50,719 nucleotides of DNA, taken from positions 1 to 50,719 of the forward strand of contig CAMCMT010000017.1 in the NCBI GenBank assembly GCA_945875915.1, in the 5' to 3' direction. Positions 44,954 through 50,719 of the stretch are shown one piece after another. Both the position numbers and the translations under genes were made by a program. A model generated the notes under the pieces. The model saw only the letters and a list, made by a program, of their open reading frames with translations. It did no database searches and was not told the origin of the DNA. The first letter of the stretch is position 1; each line of letters starts with the position of its first letter. Origin of the DNA: Synechococcus sp. UW140 (GTDB taxonomy: Bacteria > Cyanobacteriota > Cyanobacteriia > PCC-6307 > Cyanobiaceae).

Positions 44954-45676
44954 TCAGAGTTGGCGCCACACGGCCACAAGCTTGCCCTGGACGGTGACCT
45001 GCTCCGCATCCACCAGGATCGGCGCGTAGTTGGGGTTGGCGGCCTCCAGGCGCACCTGGGCTCCCTGGCGATGGAAATGCTTGAGGGTGGTGCCGCTGCC
45101 TGGCACCAGGGCGCTCACGATCGTTCCCTCCTTGAGCCTGAGGGGATCGGGCACCGGTTCGAGCAGCACCACGTCGCCGTCGGCGATATGGGCGTCCACC
45201 ATGGAATCGCCATTCACGGTGAGGGCAAACAGGCCGCGGGTTTCCAGTACCGGAGCCAGATCCAGCCGCTCCTTGACGTCGTTGTAGGTGTCAATCAGGC
45301 CGCCAGCCGCTACGGCCCCGAGCAGGGGGATGCCGGCCGCAGGGCCGCCGAGGAGCTGCAGGGTGCGGGCCTGGCCTTCCTGCCAGGTGAGCCAGCCCTT
45401 CTGCTGCAGGTGGCGCAGCCGGCTCTGGACCGGGGCCGGCGAGCGCAAGCCCATGGCCTCCATCATCTGGCGAATCGAAGGGCTGTGGCGATGGCTGCCG
45501 ATGTAGTCCGCAAGCCAGTCATAGAGCTCCTGCTGGGCAGGGGTGAGTTCCTCCGTTTCACTGGCAAGACCAGGGACCGATCCAGTGAGGCGGCTCGCGT
45601 GCTCTTGGCGGCCTAGCCCGGCTTGGGGGGCGGAGCTGGACAGGCTGGCGCGGGAGGACCTGGCAATCACCGGCAA
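44954..45676 (-). CDS. lexA: LexA-type repressor
   Basis: The 240-residue protein has a winged-helix DNA-binding part (about residues 45-110, SIRQMMEAMGLRSPAPVQSR) and a self-cleavage domain. Both the Ala-Gly cleavage site (AVAAGGLI, about residues 124-125) and the catalytic Ser158 (NGDSMVDAHI) and Lys199 (GTTLKHF) are present, unlike several cyanobacterial LexA proteins that have lost them. So damage-induced cleavage seems possible. The N-terminal 40 residues are variable and the start may be further in. It follows argF by 68 bases on the same strand. Confidence 0.93.
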   Translation of the reverse strand: MPVIARSSRASLSSSAPQAGLGRQEHASRLTGSVPGLASETEELTPAQQELYDWLADYIGSHRHSPSIRQMMEAMGLRSPAPVQSRLRHLQQKGWLTWQEGQARTLQLLGGPAAGIPLLGAVAAGGLIDTYNDVKERLDLAPVLETRGLFALTVNGDSMVDAHIADGDVVLLEPVPDPLRLKEGTIVSALVPGSGTTLKHFHRQGAQVRLEAANPNYAPILVDAEQVTVQGKLVAVWRQL

Positions 45677-45744
45677 TACGGATGAACCACTGCACCATTG
45701 ATGTCATGGCTGGGGCAATTTGTCCAGTGCGGTGGGCCAAGGGC

Positions 45745-46695
45745 TCAGGCGTCCAGGAGGGCAGCCAGCAGCGCCTGTTGGCCATGGAGGCGGTTTTCAG
45801 CCTGGTCAAATACCCGGCTCGCCGTGCCTTCGATCGCGTCGGCGCTGATCTCTTCGCCCCGGTGGGCCGGCAGGCAGTGCAGCACGATGGCGCCGCTATC
45901 GGCTTCGGCCAGGAGCGCCTCGTCTAGGCACCAGCCGGCAAAGGCCTGTTCCCGTTCCAGCTGTTCTTGCTCCTGGCCCATCGAGGCCCACACATCGGTG
46001 TAAACGGCATGGGCGCCGCGCACCGCTGCGATCGGGTCGTGCACCACCTCAATGTTGCAGCCGGCCGGAGCTAGGGAGCGGGCCTGCTCCACCAGCTCCC
46101 GGATCGGCTCAAACCCCCTGGGGCAGCCGATGCGCACGTTCACCCCCAGCAGGGCGCCACTGAGCAGTAGGGAGTGGGCCACGTTGTTGCCATCGCCCAC
46201 GTAGGCCAGGGTCAGGCCCGCCAGCTGGCCGAATTCTTCCTGCAGGGTTTGGTAGTCGGCTAGGGCCTGACAGGGATGCTCCAGGTCGGTGAGGGCGTTG
46301 ATGATCGGGATCGAGGCCCAGTGGGCGTACTCCTCGAGTTCGGCCTGGGCGAAGGTGCGAATCGCTAGGGCATCCACATACCGGCTCAGCACCCGGGCCG
46401 TATCGGCCACGGGTTCCCCCCGGCCCACTTGGGTGACTTGGGGGTTGAGGTCAATGGTCTGGCCCCCTAGCCGGGCCATGGCCACGGTGAAGCTCACCCG
46501 GGTGCGGGTGGAGGCTTTGCTGAAGATCAACCCCAACACCTTGCCGCCTAGGTCAACCTGGCAGCGGCCTGCCTTGAGGTCCGTCGCAAGCTCGATCAGG
46601 GCCCGGGTCTCGTCCCCACTGAGATCCGCAGAGGAGAGCAGATCACGGCCGGCTAGGGCAGCTAGATCGGGATAGGAACTGAGCTGGGAGCCCAT
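45745..46695 (-). CDS. argF: Ornithine carbamoyltransferase
   Basis: ArgF makes citrulline in arginine synthesis. The 316-residue protein has the carbamoyl-phosphate motif SKASTRTRVSF, the HPCQALADYQT segment, GDGNNVAHSLL and the ornithine-binding HCLPAHRGEEI. The ATG at 46695 is used and the length is normal. It precedes lexA; the pair may be co-transcribed, though unrelated in role. No other arg gene is in the window. Confidence 0.96.
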   Translation of the reverse strand: MGSQLSSYPDLAALAGRDLLSSADLSGDETRALIELATDLKAGRCQVDLGGKVLGLIFSKASTRTRVSFTVAMARLGGQTIDLNPQVTQVGRGEPVADTARVLSRYVDALAIRTFAQAELEEYAHWASIPIINALTDLEHPCQALADYQTLQEEFGQLAGLTLAYVGDGNNVAHSLLLSGALLGVNVRIGCPRGFEPIRELVEQARSLAPAGCNIEVVHDPIAAVRGAHAVYTDVWASMGQEQEQLEREQAFAGWCLDEALLAEADSGAIVLHCLPAHRGEEISADAIEGTASRVFDQAENRLHGQQALLAALLDA

Positions 46696-47214
46696 GGACC
46701 CATTTTAAAAAACCCTTGTAAGCCAAAACCCGGCGACCTGTCTAGCTAAGGCCCTGCCAGCGGTCGCCATGATCGGGCGGCGTAGCGCAGTGGCCGATGG
46801 CTCCCGCCAGAGCCTACGGCCATCCGATTCCCGGGGGAACTTGGCTGGACCGATCCCGGTTCTAGGGATTCAACCCATGCATTCCGGGTCCTTCTTGTTA
46901 AACAGTCTACTTCAATTAAATTGCTTCATTCAAATTCTTTTTGGATTCTTCGTAGCCAGCAACTGGCCAGTCATTGTTTGGCTTAGGCCATCCGTGCTAA
47001 TCGTTCAGTAACCCCATTCCATTGGGTAGGGAACTGAGGTGGGTGCCCCGGGCTTGAAGGCAGGCTGTCCGCCATTTGAACGGTCACGGCTTGTCCGCCT
47101 AGATCGCCCTATGGATGATCTTCAATGGCTCCAATATCTTTCGCTAGTCGGAGGTCCTGAATGGGGTTCCAGTAAGGTTAATGGGTCCTAGCCAAGCCAT
47201 CTGGCCTGGAAATA
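46696..47214. other. About 520 bases without a recognisable gene
   Basis: The only frame above 60 codons (46769-47011) has no protein-like character. An AT-rich tract at 46,900-46,960 may contain the promoter of the lipoprotein gene or of argF's leader, but no clear -35/-10 pair was identified. Confidence 0.5.
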
Positions 47215-47607
47215 ATGCAGATTCCAAGTCCATCAACGTTGCTGGCGTTCCTGCTGATTGGTGCTTTGCAGGGCTGTATTTTGGCTCCTAAGCTGCGTCT
47301 CCATGGCCCTTCGGCTAAGGCGCCTGAGACCGAGATCGCCACGCCGCCGGTGGCCGCTGAAGGCCCTAAGGACTGGAAGCCCGGCGATGACTTTCGTGAT
47401 GATCAATGCAAATCGGACCAGGATGACGAGGCGGTTCCTGTGCAAGTTTGCCGTGCCCAGTATGATCAAGGTAAGACCTATTTGGCGGTCTATTGGGATG
47501 ATGGTAAGGCAAGTATTATGGGCCCATGTGCCACGCCAGATGACTTTGAGGTTGAGGGTCTAGGCAAGGACGATGCCCAGACCTGGATTGATTACTATTG
47601 CAAGTGA
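47215..47607 (+). CDS. Putative lipoprotein of unknown function
   Basis: The 130-residue product has a signal segment (LLAFLLIGALQGC, residues 9-21); Cys21 could be the lipidated residue, although Gln at -2 is unusual in a lipobox. The mature protein is acidic (DDFRDDQCKSDQDDEA) with further cysteines (VQVCRAQ, GPCATP, DYYCK), suggesting disulfides. It ends shortly before the gene for a membrane protease, on the same strand, which suggests a joint function. Lnt (43 kb) would complete its acylation. No family recognised. Confidence 0.62.
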   Translation: MQIPSPSTLLAFLLIGALQGCILAPKLRLHGPSAKAPETEIATPPVAAEGPKDWKPGDDFRDDQCKSDQDDEAVPVQVCRAQYDQGKTYLAVYWDDGKASIMGPCATPDDFEVEGLGKDDAQTWIDYYCK

Positions 47608-47685
47608 GCATGAGAAGTTTTCTCCCACCCCTTTTAGGTGCTGGTGAGTAAGCCAGATTTATTCCTACTTAATGAATTTTCTGTC

Positions 47686-48597
47686 ATGACATCGGCGCCA
47701 AATTCCTCCAGCGAGTCGCTCTTAAGGCGCCGCCTCAAGGCGCGCCCATTTGTTTGGATGGCCCTGTTCGTTGGCATCCCCTTAGTCGCCGTGCCCGGCT
47801 ACGCAATCTATTGCCTGTCATGGCGGCCAATCCTTCATTGGATCGGAGCATTTATCGGCGCATTTGCCAGTTCTGCCCTCATTTACTTTGGCTGCGAATT
47901 GGCCGGATTTGCCTATGAAGACTCCTGGGCTGAAGGTGTTGTTACGCCGCTGATTTACGGGTTGGCGTCTGGCTTGGCTGGCCTGCAGGCGGCCCGCCAG
48001 CTCCGCTTGCAGGCCAAATCCCGCCAGCACCAGCAGGCTCCAGGGGATTTCACTGCGGTGCTGCCGAATCGCCCTGGGCAGGTCTCCAGGCTGCGAGGGC
48101 TTGGTTTCGTCTCCTTTGTCGTTGTTGTGCTGCCAATCAGCTGCTATGGGGCCTACCGCATCGCTGAAGATCGCACCATCATGCAGAACCCTATTCTGGC
48201 ATCGGTTGAATCAACCAGCACCAAGGTGCTAATTAAGCATTCTGGGTGTGATGATACCTACGGTTACTACGATTTAGACTCTAATCAGTTGGTGATTTGT
48301 ACGGCGATTCATGGCAACACATGGGATACCTCAAAGGAGTCGACGATTCGCCATGAGGCCTGGCATTTGGTGCAAGCTTGTGTGGCTGGTAGGGATAATG
48401 AGGGAAAGTTGGTTGATTTGGTTGTGGTTAACCATCCTGGTCTGATTGATAAAAGCCTAGGCGCTGATATTCAGGACATCGTGAATTCCTATCCTGAAGA
48501 TCAGCGTTTGACCGAAGGGGAGGCCCGGTTGGCCGAGCTTTACCTGACTGACAAGCAGGTGATTGATGGACTGGTCGAGCATTGTGGCGCCCACTGA
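47686..48597 (+). CDS. Membrane protein with a gluzincin-like HExxH protease motif
   Basis: The 303-residue product has hydrophobic segments at about residues 21-40, 45-68 and 143-166 and a C-terminal domain with HEAWH (TIRHEAWHLVQAC). Some 50 residues later comes EGEARLAE, a likely third zinc ligand of the gluzincin type. The substrate is unknown. The GTG at 47638 would add 16 residues; the ATG at 47686 leads into a normal-looking N-terminus (MTSAPNSSS). It follows the lipoprotein gene with no terminator between them. Confidence 0.7.
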   Translation: MTSAPNSSSESLLRRRLKARPFVWMALFVGIPLVAVPGYAIYCLSWRPILHWIGAFIGAFASSALIYFGCELAGFAYEDSWAEGVVTPLIYGLASGLAGLQAARQLRLQAKSRQHQQAPGDFTAVLPNRPGQVSRLRGLGFVSFVVVVLPISCYGAYRIAEDRTIMQNPILASVESTSTKVLIKHSGCDDTYGYYDLDSNQLVICTAIHGNTWDTSKESTIRHEAWHLVQACVAGRDNEGKLVDLVVVNHPGLIDKSLGADIQDIVNSYPEDQRLTEGEARLAELYLTDKQVIDGLVEHCGAH

Positions 48598-48728
48598 TCG
48601 CTATTTGCCTGGCTATTAAGGCCATGCCCTAGGGACAAAAAAGAGAAGCCCTGCGGGGGGCGCTGGAAAGGCTCCCGTAAGGCTGGTTATGACTGGTTAT
48701 GGGGGCCGGACTTCGGCCCTGCAATTGA

Positions 48729-50600
<1,872 letters not shown>

Positions 50601-50719
50601 GGGGCGAACGGGCGATTGGCGGGTCGGTGGGCTCAAACTAGGTGGCCCTTGCCCCGCCGGAGCCCACCGTTGAGGGTGAGAACCGAACGCCTAGGGCCTT
50701 GCTGGCGATCGGGCGGGCT

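Noticed and set aside
46769-47011. 80-codon plus-strand frame after argF
   Set aside because: No protein-like pattern beyond a chance hydrophobic stretch and no relatives recognisable.

Overview
The window is chromosomal DNA from a GC-rich alpha-type picocyanobacterium, of the Synechococcus/Cyanobium kind. The evidence is the oxygen-dependent chlorophyll cyclase AcsF, a cyanobacterial-type ClpC and FtsH, an iron superoxide dismutase, a dihydrolipoyl acetyltransferase with the plastid/cyanobacterial DHRVIYG active-site variant, a DUF2996 protein and several small proteins of cyanobacterial type. Most of it is core genome. I see no insertion sequence, prophage, CRISPR array or rRNA operon.

Layout. 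1-9,009 (all minus): a close-packed run reading RNB-domain protein, ubiX, small membrane protein, DUF2996 protein, acsF, tldD, tldE, fmt. 9,171-10,830: two half-size UPF0016 manganese-exchanger-like proteins, a YkgJ-type cysteine-cluster protein and a divergent UBP zinc-finger protein. 10,890-15,081: a type I secretion pair (HlyD adaptor plus an ABC transporter with an N-terminal cyclic-nucleotide-binding-like domain) with a clear terminator, followed by about 1.1 kb with no recognisable gene. 16,228-20,329: a TPMT-like methyltransferase, a small membrane protein, an exported papain-fold-like protein, two translationally coupled exported proteins and a tiny NblA-like protein. 20,405-28,539 (minus): a long, heavily overlapping run lysA, cdaA, uppS, bioB, trhO, GST-DUF952 fusion and a GNAT-like gene, with arsM downstream. 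28,596-31,929: rimI and clpC. 31,930-36,088: a visibly AT-richer accessory stretch with a beta-barrel-like fragment, an Asn-rich exported protein, a frameshifted exported protein and an HMW1C-like N-glycosyltransferase behind a near-perfect sigma-70 promoter. 36,466-43,857: pdhC (E2), a glycine-rich exported protein, queA, sodB, an FKBP isomerase, a phasin-like protein and lnt. 43,858-50,719: gene remnants, tRNA-Ala(GGC), lexA, argF, a putative lipoprotein, a membrane HExxH protease and ftsH.

How the parts fit. The core blocks serve chlorophyll and flavin-cofactor synthesis, cell-envelope precursor and lysine/peptidoglycan synthesis together with c-di-AMP signalling, protein quality control (ClpC, FtsH, TldD/E) and lipoprotein maturation (Lnt). 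The points most worth a second look are the RNB protein that seems to have lost its catalytic aspartates and conserved arginines; the HMW1C-like glycosyltransferase beside exported proteins that carry N-glycosylation sequons; the family of exported Gly/Asn/Trp-rich proteins, one with a C-terminal membrane anchor; and a frameshifted exported gene whose reading frame is restored by one base in a T-run.
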